Under the pieces are notes generated by a model. That model saw only the letters and a program-made list of their open reading frames with translations, was not told the origin of the DNA and made no database searches. From Agromyces sp. ISL-38 (lineage in GTDB: Bacteria; Actinomycetota; Actinomycetes; Actinomycetales; Microbacteriaceae), in assembly GCF_018613935.1 (NCBI RefSeq), contig NZ_JAGGPF010000010.1:496001-560000 (forward strand): DNA of 64,000 bases. The letters are read 5' to 3'. Position 1 is the first letter of the stretch, and each line of letters begins with the position of its first letter. Below, in pieces: positions 1-8,247 of the stretch. Both the position numbers and the translations under genes were made by a program.

Positions 1-2
1 GG

Positions 3-143
3 GCGAAGGGCCTGCTCAACGAGAAGATGGGCCTCACCGAGCCTGAGGCGTTCCGCTGGATCCAGAAGGCGTCGATGGACCGCAGGCTCACGATGAAAGA
101 CGTCTCGCAGGCGATCATCGAGCAGCTCTCGCAGAAGAAGTAA
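3..143 (+). CDS. ANTAR-domain response regulator, C-terminal end (partial)
   Basis: Only the last 46 codons are present; the gene begins before the window. The visible residues (KGLLNEKMGLTEPEAFRWIQ, then a second helix ending QLSQKK) match the three-helix ANTAR RNA-binding domain that ends PdtaR/AmiR-type response regulators. These bind paired hexaloop hairpins in mRNA and cause antitermination after phosphorylation of an N-terminal receiver domain, which is not visible here. In mycobacteria the pdtaR regulator also lies close to polA, which fits this position. Translation stops at TAA 141-143, followed by a strong terminator hairpin. The family call is firm; the exact regulator and its targets are unknown. 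Confidence 0.85.
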   Translation, partial: AKGLLNEKMGLTEPEAFRWIQKASMDRRLTMKDVSQAIIEQLSQKK

Positions 144-160
144 CGCCGACGCCGATCATC

Positions 161-193
161 GGATGCCGCGACGACCCGTTCGTCGCGGCATCC
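161..193. terminator. bidirectional terminator hairpin
   Basis: Perfect inverted repeat with 14-bp arms (GGATGCCGCGACGA at 161-174 and its complement at 180-193) and a 5-nt loop. It lies between the stop codons of the ANTAR gene and the convergent thioesterase, so it can end both transcripts. There is no strong U tract, as is common in GC-rich actinobacteria. Confidence 0.85.
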
Positions 194-206
194 GTCGTCT
201 GCGGGA

Positions 207-626
207 CTAGGCCTGCTGCAGGTCGCGGATCAAGTTCGTGATACGGATCGTCGAGCACCGCCGGCCCTCTTCGTCGGTGACCGCGATCTCGTGCGTCGTG
301 AGAGTGCGGCCGAGGTGGATCGGCGTGCAGACACCCGTGACCCAGCCGCTCGTGGCCGAGCGCGTGTGCGTCGCATTGATCTCGATGCCCACGGCGAGCC
401 GGCCCTCGCCCGCCCACAGGTTCGCGGCCATCGAACCGAGCGACTCGCCGAGCACGACGTAGGCCCCGCCGTGCAGGAGCATCGCGGGCTGCGTGTTGCC
501 CTCGACCGGCATCTTCGCGACCGAGCGCTCGACCGAGAACTCGAGGAACTCTATGCCCATCTTGTCGGCCAGCGCGCCGATTCCCCGGGCCAAGAGGTAG
601 TCGATCGGATCGGTCGTCTGCGTCAT
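207..626 (-). CDS. PaaI-family hotdog-fold thioesterase
   Basis: A 139-residue single-domain protein of usual length for PaaI/YbgC-like acyl-CoA thioesterases, cytoplasmic and normally oligomeric. The segment LLHGGAYVVLGESLGSMAAN (about residues 50-69) matches the family HGG...(D/E) helix, with Glu in the catalytic acid position. The N-terminal half supplies the helix and strand that precede it. It would hydrolyse an acyl- or aryl-CoA thioester; the substrate cannot be read from sequence. The ATG at 626 is preceded by a weak purine-rich AAGGCGAG. The gene is divergent from polA (58 nt apart) and convergent with the ANTAR gene. A homologous position next to polA is common in actinobacteria. 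Confidence 0.85.
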   Translation of the reverse strand: MTQTTDPIDYLLARGIGALADKMGIEFLEFSVERSVAKMPVEGNTQPAMLLHGGAYVVLGESLGSMAANLWAGEGRLAVGIEINATHTRSATSGWVTGVCTPIHLGRTLTTHEIAVTDEEGRRCSTIRITNLIRDLQQA

Positions 627-672
627 GCTCGCCTTCGAGATCGGCCCGGCGAACCGTGTCGTCGGTCGCTTG

Positions 673-678
673 TAGGCT
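673..678 (+). promoter_or_regulatory. leaderless -10 of polA (TAGGCT)
   Basis: TAGGCT lies six nucleotides before the GTG at 685, so the transcript should begin at or next to the start codon. There is no Shine-Dalgarno sequence. Confidence 0.6.
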
Positions 679-684
679 TGGGGG

Positions 685-3381
685 GTGTCGGACGCAGAAA
701 AGCCTACCCTCCTCGTGATCGACGGCCATTCGTTGGCGTTCCGGGCGTTCTACGCCCTCCCGGTCGACAGTTTCCAGACCCGCGATGGCCAGCACACGAA
801 CGCCATCCACGGGTTCCTCTCGATGCTCCTCCTGCTGCTGCAGAACGAGAAGCCAACGCACCTCGCGGTCGCGTTCGACATCTCGCGGTTCTCGTTCCGC
901 AACCGCGACTACGCCGAGTACAAGGGCACCCGCAGTGAGACGCCGCCCGAGTTCAAGGGGCAGGTGCCGCTGCTGCAAGATGCGCTGAAGGCCATGCGCG
1001 TGCGCACGCTCGAGAAGGAGGACTTCGAGGCCGACGACATCCTCGCGACGCTCGCCGCGCGTGGCGTGGCCGAGGGCTACCGCGTGCTGCTCGTCTCGGG
1101 CGACCGCGACACCATCCAGCTCGTGAACGACGACGTCACACTGCTGTACCCGAACACCCAGGGTGTCTCGCAACTGAAGCGCTACGACACCGCCGCGGTC
1201 ATCGAGCGCTACGGCATCCGTCCCGAGCAGTATCCCGACGTCGCGGCGCTCGTCGGCGAGTCGAGCGACAACCTCATCGGCATCACGAAGGTGGGCGAGA
1301 AGACCGCCGTCAAGTGGCTCGGCCTCTACGGCGACCTCGACGGCATCCTGGCCCACGCCGACGAGATCAAGGGCGTCGTCGGGCAGAACCTCCGCGACGA
1401 GAAGGAGAACGCGATCCGCAACCGGCGGCTCAACAAGCTCGTCAGCGATGTGCCGCTCGATGTCGCGCTCGACGAGTTCGCCACCCAGCCGATCGACGAA
1501 GACGCGGTGCGCGAGCTCTTCGGCCGTCTCGAGTTCAGAACGCTGCTCGAACGCGTGATGAAGATCGCCGCGGCGAACGGCAACGGCGGCATCTCGGCAC
1601 CGGCCGAGGTCGAGGCGATCGAGCCGGTCGTCGAGGCCGTGGCAGCGCCATCCGCCCCCACACCTCGTCTCCTGCTCGACGAAGAGCTGGCGCTGTGGCT
1701 CGAGCGCGCGGTCGTGGCAGAACCTGCTGGTCTCGGGCTCAGTCTCGAGATCGTCGACGGCAAGGTCATCGGCGCCGGCATCGCGACCTCCGACGAGACC
1801 GTGCATCTGCCCTGGCAGCCGGGGCGCGCCGACTACGCCGCGTTCGAACGCTGGCTCGCAAGCGAGTCGCCGAAGATCATGACCGACGCGAAGACGCAGT
1901 TGAAGGCGCTCACCCGGTCGGGGCTCGCGTTCGACGGCCTCGTCGTCGACACGCTCGTGGCCGGATGGCTCGTGCGTCCGATCCTCGCCGAGAAGACGCT
2001 CGCCGACCTCGTGTCGCAGTATCTCGGCGAGACGGTTCCGCAAGCCGATCCGACCCAGCTGCTGCCCGAAGAGGGCACCGACGCAGGTGCGCCAGAGTAT
2101 GCGTGGTACACGCTCCGCCTCGCACCAGTGGTGCTGCGCTCGCTGTCTGAGAGCTCCCGACGCCTCCTCGCCGAGGTCGAGATGCCGCTCGTGTCCGTGC
2201 TCGCGGCGATGGAGCTCCGCGGGGTCACGGTCGACCATCCTGAGCTGGCCACGCTGTCCGGCCAGCTGGCCGAGCGAGCCGCGGCATTGGCCGAGTCGGC
2301 GTTCGCCGAGATCGGTCGCGAGGTCAACCTCGGCTCGCCGAAGCAATTGCAGGAGGTGCTCTTCGACCAGCTCGGAATGCCGAAGACCCGCGCGACGAAG
2401 ACCGGCTACACGACCGACGCGAGCGCCCTCGCCGACCTGCAGGAGTCGAACCCGCATCCGTTCCTCGGGTACCTGCTCGAGCACCGCGATGCGACGAAGC
2501 TCCGGCAGATCGTCGAGTCGCTCGACAAGGCGATCGCCGCCGACGGTCGCATCCACACGACCTACTGGCAGATCGGTGCGGCCACCGGCCGCATGTCCTC
2601 GAACGACCCGAACCTGCAGAACATCCCCATTCGCACTGAAGAGGGTCGCCGCATCCGCAAGGCCTTCCGTCACGGGCCCGAGTACACCGAGCTCCTCACG
2701 GCCGACTACTCGCAGATCGAGATGCGCATCATGGCGCACCTCTCGGGCGACCCGGGGCTCATCGAGGCGTTCAACGCCGGCGAAGACCTGCACCGATTCG
2801 TCGGTGCCCGGGTGTTCTCGGTCGACCCGGCCGATGTCACGCCGCTCATGCGCACGAAGGTGAAGGCGATGTCGTACGGCCTCGCCTACGGGCTCAGTGC
2901 GTTCGGACTCTCGAAGCAGCTCCGCATCGACCGCGCCGAGGCGACGCAGCTCATGAAGGAGTACTTCGAGCGCTTCGGCGCCGTGCGCGGCTACCTCCGC
3001 GGCGTCGTCGAGCAGGCGAAGATCGACGGATACACCGAGACCATTTTCGGCCGGCGTCGCGCGTTCCCCGATCTCGCGAGCCCGAACCGCGTCCACCGCG
3101 AGAATGCCGAGCGTGCTGCGCTCAACTCGCCGATCCAGGGATCCGCCGCCGACATCATCAAGGTCGCGATGTCGCGCGTCGAGGCCGACATCGCCGCGAG
3201 AGGGCTCGGCAGCCGCATGCTCATGCAAGTGCACGACGAGCTCGTCTTCGAGGTCGCGCCGGGGGAGTCCGAGGTGCTCGAAGAGGTCGTGCGCGATCGG
3301 ATGTCCAACGCCGCCGAGCTCCTCGTTCCCCTCGATGTGCAGATCGGCCAGGGCGCGAACTGGGACGACGCGGCGCACTGA
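685..3381 (+). CDS. polA: DNA polymerase I
   Basis: An 898-residue family-A polymerase that fills repair gaps and removes RNA primers of Okazaki fragments. Order: FEN-like 5'-3' exonuclease (about 1-290, with IDGHSLAFRAFYALP and EADDILATLA), a central 3'-5' exonuclose-like fold (about 330-490), and the polymerase domain (about 500-898). Motif A is DYSQIEMRI, motif B RTKVKAMSYGLAYG, motif C QVHDELVFE. In the central domain the usual DxE proofreading motif is not evident (GLGLSLEIVDG is in its place), so proofreading is probably lost, as in mycobacterial and Taq enzymes. The GTG start is chosen because it gives the canonical N-terminus and sits six nucleotides after a TAGGCT -10 box. It is monocistronic or precedes the DUF885 gene. 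Confidence 0.97.
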   Translation: MSDAEKPTLLVIDGHSLAFRAFYALPVDSFQTRDGQHTNAIHGFLSMLLLLLQNEKPTHLAVAFDISRFSFRNRDYAEYKGTRSETPPEFKGQVPLLQDALKAMRVRTLEKEDFEADDILATLAARGVAEGYRVLLVSGDRDTIQLVNDDVTLLYPNTQGVSQLKRYDTAAVIERYGIRPEQYPDVAALVGESSDNLIGITKVGEKTAVKWLGLYGDLDGILAHADEIKGVVGQNLRDEKENAIRNRRLNKLVSDVPLDVALDEFATQPIDEDAVRELFGRLEFRTLLERVMKIAAANGNGGISAPAEVEAIEPVVEAVAAPSAPTPRLLLDEELALWLERAVVAEPAGLGLSLEIVDGKVIGAGIATSDETVHLPWQPGRADYAAFERWLASESPKIMTDAKTQLKALTRSGLAFDGLVVDTLVAGWLVRPILAEKTLADLVSQYLGETVPQADPTQLLPEEGTDAGAPEYAWYTLRLAPVVLRSLSESSRRLLAEVEMPLVSVLAAMELRGVTVDHPELATLSGQLAERAAALAESAFAEIGREVNLGSPKQLQEVLFDQLGMPKTRATKTGYTTDASALADLQESNPHPFLGYLLEHRDATKLRQIVESLDKAIAADGRIHTTYWQIGAATGRMSSNDPNLQNIPIRTEEGRRIRKAFRHGPEYTELLTADYSQIEMRIMAHLSGDPGLIEAFNAGEDLHRFVGARVFSVDPADVTPLMRTKVKAMSYGLAYGLSAFGLSKQLRIDRAEATQLMKEYFERFGAVRGYLRGVVEQAKIDGYTETIFGRRRAFPDLASPNRVHRENAERAALNSPIQGSAADIIKVAMSRVEADIAARGLGSRMLMQVHDELVFEVAPGESEVLEEVVRDRMSNAAELLVPLDVQIGQGANWDDAAH

Positions 3382-3458
3382 GCCGAGCACGCGCACCCCG
3401 AGGCATCCCCATCGTCGCGGTCTCCGATCATCCCTCGCCGTGCGTCGGAGGTGTGTCA

Positions 3459-3464
3459 TAGGCT
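3459..3464 (+). promoter_or_regulatory. leaderless -10 of the DUF885 gene (TAGGCT)
   Basis: TAGGCT, six nucleotides (CGCTCC), then ATG 3471; no ribosome-binding site. Same geometry as polA, uvrA and proA. Confidence 0.6.
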
Positions 3465-3470
3465 CGCTCC

Positions 3471-5135
3471 ATGGCAGCGAGTGAACGCATTCCGACCGAC
3501 ATCGACCGCATCGCAGAGGAGTGGGTCGACACCCTCGTCGAGCTGAGCCCCACGCTCGGCACCTACATCGGTCGTGCCGAGGCCGACTCCCGCTTCGGCG
3601 ACTACTCGCCCGAGGGCCTCGAACGGTCGGCCGAGGCCGTGCGTCACACCCTCGCGCAGCTCGACGCGGCGGCGGCGGTCGATGAGATCGACGCCGTCAC
3701 ACTCGCCGACCTCCGCAGCGAACTCACGCTCGACCTCGAGGCGCACGAGGCGGGCTTGCCGCTCCGCGACCTCAATGTCATCGCGAGCCCGGCACAGGAG
3801 ATCCGCGAGGTCTTCGACCTCATGGCGACCGACGACCCCGACGACTGGTCCACGATCTCCACTCGTCTCGGCGCCCTGCCTGCTGCACTCGACGGCTACA
3901 TCGAGACGCTCCGGCTCGGCATCGAGCGCGGCATCGTCCCGGCGGCGCGGCAGGTGCGTGAGGTCGCGGCGCAAGCGCACAAGCTCGAGCGCAACGGCGG
4001 CTTCTTCGCCGAGTTCACCGGGGGAGCGCCGGCCGAGTTGCCCGCCACCTTGCGTGCCGACCTCGCCGGGCGTGCTGCGCAAGCGGGGAGCGCCTATGCC
4101 CGGCTCGCCGCCTTCCTCGAGCAGGAGCTCCTTCCGGCAGCGGGCGAGCACGACGCCGTCGGCCGTGAGATCTATGCCCTCCAGTCGCGCCGCTTCCTCG
4201 GCGCCGTGATCGACCTCGACGAGACCTACGAGTGGGGCATCGAGGAGCTCGCTCGCATGGTCGACGAGCAGGAGTCCATCGCGCGCGAGATCGTGCCGGG
4301 GGCATCCGTCGCCGAGGCCATCGCCTTCCTCGACGGCGACGCGAGCCGCAAGCTCCACGGCACCGACGCCCTGCAGCGGTGGATGCAGGAGACGAGCGAC
4401 CGGGCCGTCGCCGAGCTCGGTGCCACGCAGTTCGACATTCCCGCCGACATCCGTACCCTCGAGTGCATGATCGCCCCCACGCAGGAGGGCGGCATCTACT
4501 ACACGGCGCCCACCGACGACTTCAGCCGGGCCGGCCGCATGTGGTGGTCGGTGCCCGAGGGCGTCACCGAGTTCGACACGTGGCGTGAGCTGACGACCGT
4601 GTACCACGAGGGGGTACCCGGCCATCACCTGCAGATCGGCCAGGCGGTCGTGAATCGCGGCAAGCTCAACACGTGGCGCCGGCAACTCGCGGGCACGTCG
4701 GGTCACGCCGAGGGCTGGGCGCTCTACGCCGAGCGGCTCATGGAGGGCCTCGGCTACCTCGACGACCCCGCCGACCGGCTCGGCATGCTCGACGGCCAAC
4801 GGATGCGCGCGGCTCGCGTCGCGCTCGACATCGGCGTGCACCTCGGCAAGCAGCGCCCCGACGGTGAGGGTGTGTGGACAGGGGAGTACGCCCTCGCGTT
4901 CCTCCGCCAGAACGTCAACATGAACGAGGGATTCGTGCGGTTCGAGGTGAACCGTTACCTCGGCTGGCCGGGTCAGGCGCCGTCGTACAAGGTCGGCCAG
5001 CGCATCTGGGAGCAGTTGCGCGACGAGGTGAAGCGCCGCGAGGGCGCTGCGTTCGACATCCGCGAGTTCCACCGGCGTGCGCTCGACCTCGGCGGTGTCG
5101 GCCTCGACACGCTTCGCACGGCGCTCCTCGGCTGA
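3471..5135 (+). CDS. DUF885 family protein, putative zinc metallopeptidase
   Basis: A 554-residue cytoplasmic protein with the DUF885 signature. HEGVPGHHLQ (about residues 380-389) resembles a gluzincin HExxH-like site with an inserted glycine-proline, and HAEGWALYAERL (about 413-424) carries the downstream Glu helix. This arrangement predicts a metal-dependent carboxypeptidase-like enzyme, but few members are biochemically defined, so the substrate is open. No signal peptide or membrane segment is visible. The start is fixed by the -10 box six nucleotides upstream. The gene follows polA by 89 nt and converges on the orphan frame at 5170-5673. Confidence 0.85.
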   Translation: MAASERIPTDIDRIAEEWVDTLVELSPTLGTYIGRAEADSRFGDYSPEGLERSAEAVRHTLAQLDAAAAVDEIDAVTLADLRSELTLDLEAHEAGLPLRDLNVIASPAQEIREVFDLMATDDPDDWSTISTRLGALPAALDGYIETLRLGIERGIVPAARQVREVAAQAHKLERNGGFFAEFTGGAPAELPATLRADLAGRAAQAGSAYARLAAFLEQELLPAAGEHDAVGREIYALQSRRFLGAVIDLDETYEWGIEELARMVDEQESIAREIVPGASVAEAIAFLDGDASRKLHGTDALQRWMQETSDRAVAELGATQFDIPADIRTLECMIAPTQEGGIYYTAPTDDFSRAGRMWWSVPEGVTEFDTWRELTTVYHEGVPGHHLQIGQAVVNRGKLNTWRRQLAGTSGHAEGWALYAERLMEGLGYLDDPADRLGMLDGQRMRAARVALDIGVHLGKQRPDGEGVWTGEYALAFLRQNVNMNEGFVRFEVNRYLGWPGQAPSYKVGQRIWEQLRDEVKRREGAAFDIREFHRRALDLGGVGLDTLRTALLG

Positions 5136-5145
5136 GCGGAGGCCG

Positions 5146-5180
5146 GCCTCAGGTGCGGCTGGCGGAGCCTCAGGTGCGGC
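5146..5180. repeat. 14-nt direct repeat at the 3' end of the orphan frame
   Basis: GCCTCAGGTGCGGC occurs at 5146-5159 and again at 5167-5180, a 21-nt period. The second copy contains the stop codon of the minus-strand frame 5170-5673, so the first looks like a small tandem duplication of that gene end. Confidence 0.7.
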
Positions 5181-5673
5181 GGAGCCCTACTGTGACGGTT
5201 CCGGGCGAGCTCCACGTCGCATACAGGCGTGTTCCGCCCACGGCATCGGTGCCGTCGAGGAATGTGTACGCCTCGCCGGGGTGGTACTGCGGGGCGGGCG
5301 CGGCGCCCGTGGCGCCGTGCAGTGCGACCCGCACGGTGGTTCCCGCGGCCGTGATCGCGGCCGCGTCGTCGCCGAGGTGGTAGCGGCCGTCACCGAGGGG
5401 CGCTGCGCCGGCGACATCCGGTTCATCGCGCAGGGCGATCTCCAGCGCATGTGCAGTGGCGGGGCCGTCGGTCGTGACGGTGAGCTCGGCGCCGTCGTCG
5501 GTGAGCTTCGCCGTCATCGACGTGCGCAGGGGGAGAAGGTCCACCGACCGCTCGCTGAACGCCATCGCCGCCGCGAAGCGTCCTTCGAATTCGAGTGGAT
5601 AGACGCCGTTCGATCGCCGGAGCTGCTCCGGCAGAGGTTGATAGTAGCCAGCGGCGAGTTCCTCGCGCAGCAC
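5170..5673 (-). CDS. orphan C-terminal domain protein, probably truncated or frameshifted
   Basis: A 167-residue reading frame that I cannot assign to a named family. The C-terminal two-thirds alternates short hydrophobic strands (ALEIALRDEP, TTVRVALHG, ATWSSPGTVTVGLR), as in a beta-sandwich at the end of a carbohydrate-active enzyme. The codon pattern is typical of neighbouring genes, so it is probably real coding sequence. The frame stays open upstream to about 5810 and continues a sensible protein (SSVEYDPLDPGGLV) but has no ATG or GTG before GTG 5673. The nearest ATG (5741) is in another frame. This suggests a 5' deletion or frameshift. It lies behind an AT-rich island with sugar-repressor-like dyads (5779-5828). 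It could instead be a short functional gene. Confidence 0.45.
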   Translation of the reverse strand: MLREELAAGYYQPLPEQLRRSNGVYPLEFEGRFAAAMAFSERSVDLLPLRTSMTAKLTDDGAELTVTTDGPATAHALEIALRDEPDVAGAAPLGDGRYHLGDDAAAITAAGTTVRVALHGATGAAPAPQYHPGEAYTFLDGTDAVGGTRLYATWSSPGTVTVGLRRT

Positions 5674-5778
5674 GAGCCCGCCTGGATCAAGCGGGTCGTA
5701 TTCGACCGATGAGGCGTGATCGCTCGTCCCTGAGCGTCCATGTGATTCTCGCCGTGGCTGTGTGCACCGGCAATTCGG

Positions 5779-5790
5779 GAAAACGCTTTC
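5779..5790. promoter_or_regulatory. LacI/GalR-type operator-like dyad
   Basis: GAAAACGCTTTC has the GAAA-n-CG-n-TTTC form with a central CG that is typical of LacI-family repressor sites controlling sugar genes. It lies on the promoter side of the minus-strand orphan frame. Binding is inferred only. Confidence 0.4.
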
Positions 5791-5802
5791 AGGTTTTCCG
5801 AT

Positions 5803-5828
5803 ACTTTGTCAAGATAAACTTACAAAGT
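5803..5828. promoter_or_regulatory. inverted repeat ACTTTGT-N12-ACAAAGT with embedded TTGACA
   Basis: Arms at 5803-5809 and 5822-5828 are exact complements. On the minus strand TTGACA (5807-5812) is a consensus -35 element pointing at the orphan frame, although no good -10 follows at 17 nt. The region 5760-5830 is markedly AT-richer than its surroundings. The 417-nt gap 5674-6090 holds this island and the rpsA promoter; I see no other gene in it. Confidence 0.4.
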
Positions 5829-5953
5829 CCGGACAAACGTCCACGGCGGTCGTTGACGTGGCGTCCGTTGGGTAGGAGACTCGGGCACGACGTGTGCCGC
5901 GCGCCCGTTCGAGGGGCCGCATTTCAGGCCACGCGCGTGCGTTCGACCCGCGG

Positions 5954-5983
5954 TTGCCGCTCGCGTCCGGATTCCGTTAGGAT
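5954..5983 (+). promoter_or_regulatory. candidate rpsA promoter
   Basis: TTGCCG (5954-5959), 18-nt spacer, TAGGAT (5978-5983). Transcription from about 5990 would give a leader of roughly 100 nt before rpsA. Confidence 0.5.
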
Positions 5984-6090
5984 GGATCGTCACTCGTGTG
6001 ACATCCCTGTCCGCATGCCCATCGCGGAACCAACAACACGCTCTACCTCTGCGACGGGCCCGATATTGTCCAATACGGAGCATTCACTAC

Positions 6091-7539
6091 ATGACAACCG
6101 CAACGACCAAGGCACCCAAGCAGGTCGCGATCAACGACATCGGATCTGCTGACGATTTCCTCGCCGCGGTCGAGAAGACTTTGAAGTTCTTCAACGACGG
6201 CGACCTCATCGAGGGCACCGTCGTGAAGATCGACCGCGACGAGGTGCTCCTCGACGTCGGATACAAGACCGAGGGTGTGATCCCCTCCCGTGAGCTTTCC
6301 ATCAAGCACGACGTAGACCCCACAGAGGTCGTCAACGTCGGCGACACCGTCGAGGCACTCGTCCTTCAGAAGGAAGACAAAGAAGGCCGCCTCATCCTGT
6401 CGAAGAAGCGCGCGCAGTACGAGCGTGCGTGGGGCGACGTGGAGAAGATCAAGGAAGCCGATGGCGTCGTGACCGGTTCGGTCATCGAGGTCGTCAAGGG
6501 CGGCCTGATCGTCGACATCGGCCTCCGCGGCTTCCTCCCGGCTTCGCTCATCGAGCTCCGCCGCGTGCGCGACCTCACGCCGTACCTCGGCCAGGAGATC
6601 GAAGCGAAGATCCTCGAACTCGACAAGAACCGCAACAACGTCGTGCTCTCGCGCCGTGCGCTCCTCGAGCAGACGCAGTCCGAGTCGCGTTCGACCTTCC
6701 TCGCGAACCTCCACCCGGGCCAGATCCGCAAGGGCGTCATCTCCTCGATCGTCAACTTCGGCGCATTCGTCGACCTCGGCGGGGTCGACGGCCTCGTGCA
6801 CGTCTCCGAACTGTCGTGGAAGCACATCGAGCACGCCAGCGAGGTTGTCGAGGTCGGCCAGGAGGTCACCGTCGAGGTGCTCTCCGTCGAGCTCGACCGC
6901 GAGCGCGTCTCGCTCTCGCTCAAGGCGACGCAGGAAGACCCGTGGCAGGTCTTCGCCCGTACCCACGCGATCGGTCAGGTCGCGCCGGGCAAGGTCACGA
7001 AGCTCGTGCCGTTCGGTGCGTTCGTCCGCGTGGCCGACGGCATCGAGGGTCTCGTCCACATCTCCGAGCTCTCCGGCAAGCACGTCGAGCTCGCGGAGCA
7101 GGTCGTGTCCGTCGGTGAAGAGGTCTTCGTCAAGGTCATCGACATCGATCTCGAGCGTCGCCGCATCTCGCTGAGCCTCAAGCAGGCCAACGAGGGTGTC
7201 GACCCCGAGGGCACCGAGTTCGACCCGGCCCTCTACGGCATGCTCACCGAGTACGACGAGCAGGGCAACTACAAGTACCCCGAGGGCTTCGACCCCGAGA
7301 CCAACGAGTGGCGCGAGGGCTTCGAAACCCAGCGCGAGAAGTGGGAGCAGGACTACGCTGCCGCCCAGGCTCGTTGGGAGGCGCACAAGAAGCAGGTCGC
7401 GCAGGCGAACACCGCTGCGGCCACCGACGAGACGTTCGCCGGTGCTGCTTCGTACTCGAGCGATGCCGCCGGCGCGGGAACCCTCGCCGACGACGCGTCG
7501 CTCGCGGCGCTTCGCGAGAAGCTGTCGAGCAACAACTAG
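6091..7539 (+). CDS. rpsA: 30S ribosomal protein S1
   Basis: A 482-residue protein with four S1 (OB-fold) RNA-binding repeats spread over about residues 35-370: GDLIEGTVVKIDRDEVLLDVG, GVVTGSVIEVVKGGLIVDIG, GQIRKGVISSIVNFGAFVDLG and GQVAPGKVTKLVPFGAFVRV. An acidic, low-complexity tail (about 375-482) follows, as in other actinobacterial S1 proteins, which have four rather than six repeats. S1 assists mRNA binding to the 30S subunit. ATG 6091 is chosen because it begins the conserved N-terminus (MTTATTKAPKQVAINDIG) with GGAG about ten nucleotides upstream. A strong hairpin terminator follows directly. The gene is next to coaE, a common actinobacterial arrangement, with one minus-strand gene between. 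Confidence 0.97.
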   Translation: MTTATTKAPKQVAINDIGSADDFLAAVEKTLKFFNDGDLIEGTVVKIDRDEVLLDVGYKTEGVIPSRELSIKHDVDPTEVVNVGDTVEALVLQKEDKEGRLILSKKRAQYERAWGDVEKIKEADGVVTGSVIEVVKGGLIVDIGLRGFLPASLIELRRVRDLTPYLGQEIEAKILELDKNRNNVVLSRRALLEQTQSESRSTFLANLHPGQIRKGVISSIVNFGAFVDLGGVDGLVHVSELSWKHIEHASEVVEVGQEVTVEVLSVELDRERVSLSLKATQEDPWQVFARTHAIGQVAPGKVTKLVPFGAFVRVADGIEGLVHISELSGKHVELAEQVVSVGEEVFVKVIDIDLERRRISLSLKQANEGVDPEGTEFDPALYGMLTEYDEQGNYKYPEGFDPETNEWREGFETQREKWEQDYAAAQARWEAHKKQVAQANTAAATDETFAGAASYSSDAAGAGTLADDASLAALREKLSSNN

Positions 7540-7554
7540 TCGTTCGCGACGAAC

Positions 7555-7586
7555 GGAAGGCCGGTCCCCTCGGGGGCCGGCCTTCC
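7555..7586. terminator. hairpin terminator after rpsA
   Basis: 15-nt arms beginning GGAAGGCCGG and closing with CCGGCCTTCC, with a 2-nt loop and one mismatched (T/G) position in the middle. The short GTTTC that follows is only a weak U tract. It separates rpsA from the convergent DUF4126 gene. Confidence 0.8.
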
Positions 7587-7592
7587 GCCGTT

Positions 7593-8195
7593 TCAGGGCG
7601 CGGTCTGCGGATGTCGCGAGCGGCGGTTTCGCCGGCGCCGCACGAGTACGACCACCATGATCACGATGAGCACGATGCCGAGCACCACGAGCAGTGGGGC
7701 GAGCAATGCCGCGAAGGCGAGGGCGAAGCTGCCGACATCCTCCGCGGCACTTGCGACCGGTGCGCCGACGCCCCCGGTCGCGGCGTTGATGACCGGACGA
7801 GCGACCGCCTTCGCGAGGTGGACGAGGAGCGCGAGCACCACGCCGATGGCAATGGGCACCCAGTCCTGCGAGGCGACGAAGGCCTCGGGATCGGTCACCG
7901 CGGCCGTCGTGGCGCTGACTCCCGATCCGAATGCGAGGCCGCCAGCCGTGGGCCTCACGACCGTCTGCACGAGGTCGTTGGCGGAGTCGAAGCCCGGTAT
8001 CTTGTCGGCGACGAACTCGACGATGAGCAGCACGACGAGAATTGCGAGGACCCACTCGTTCGAGAGCCACGCCCAACCCGGTGGCAGCTCGACGATCCCG
8101 GTGAAGCGGTCGAGGGCGCCGATGACCACGAGCGGTATCCACGCGTTCAACCCGGCCGCGAGTGCGAGCCCGGAGCCGGTGAGCAACTCGAGCAT
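7593..8195 (-). CDS. DUF4126 family integral membrane protein
   Basis: A 200-residue membrane protein with several hydrophobic helices: an N-terminal LLTGSGLALAAGLNAWIPLV, a segment around WVLAILVVLLIVEFVADKIP, one around IAIGVVLALLVHLAKA, and a very hydrophobic C-terminal helix before a basic tail (VRRRRNRRSRH). The ADKIPGFDSANDLVQTVVRP-like segment is the family hallmark. The function is unknown. I prefer ATG 8195 to GTG 8201 because AGGGAGGGG lies about six nucleotides ahead of the ATG. It is convergent with rpsA and divergent from coaE. Confidence 0.8.
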   Translation of the reverse strand: MLELLTGSGLALAAGLNAWIPLVVIGALDRFTGIVELPPGWAWLSNEWVLAILVVLLIVEFVADKIPGFDSANDLVQTVVRPTAGGLAFGSGVSATTAAVTDPEAFVASQDWVPIAIGVVLALLVHLAKAVARPVINAATGGVGAPVASAAEDVGSFALAFAALLAPLLVVLGIVLIVIMVVVLVRRRRNRRSRHPQTAP

Positions 8196-8235
8196 GGGCA
8201 CCCCTCCCTGGCCTTCGCGTCGAGTGTCGCACGAT

Positions 8236-8241
8236 TAGAGT
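8236..8241 (+). promoter_or_regulatory. leaderless -10 of coaE (TAGAGT)
   Basis: TAGAGT, six nucleotides (GGAGGC), then GTG 8248. The GGAGG is directly against the start codon, too close to act as a normal ribosome-binding site. Confidence 0.55.
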
Positions 8242-8247
8242 GGAGGC

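Noticed and set aside
115-3459. Open frame of over 1,100 codons on the minus strand opposite polA
   Set aside because: High G+C removes stop codons from the antisense frame. The composition is Arg/Leu/Asp/Glu-rich without any fold, and polA on the other strand is certain.
5514-5741. Minus-strand ATG frame (75 codons) ahead of the orphan frame
   Set aside because: Ser/Arg-rich out-of-frame translation that overlaps the orphan protein. The ATG might be the original start before a frameshift, but I would not call it a gene.
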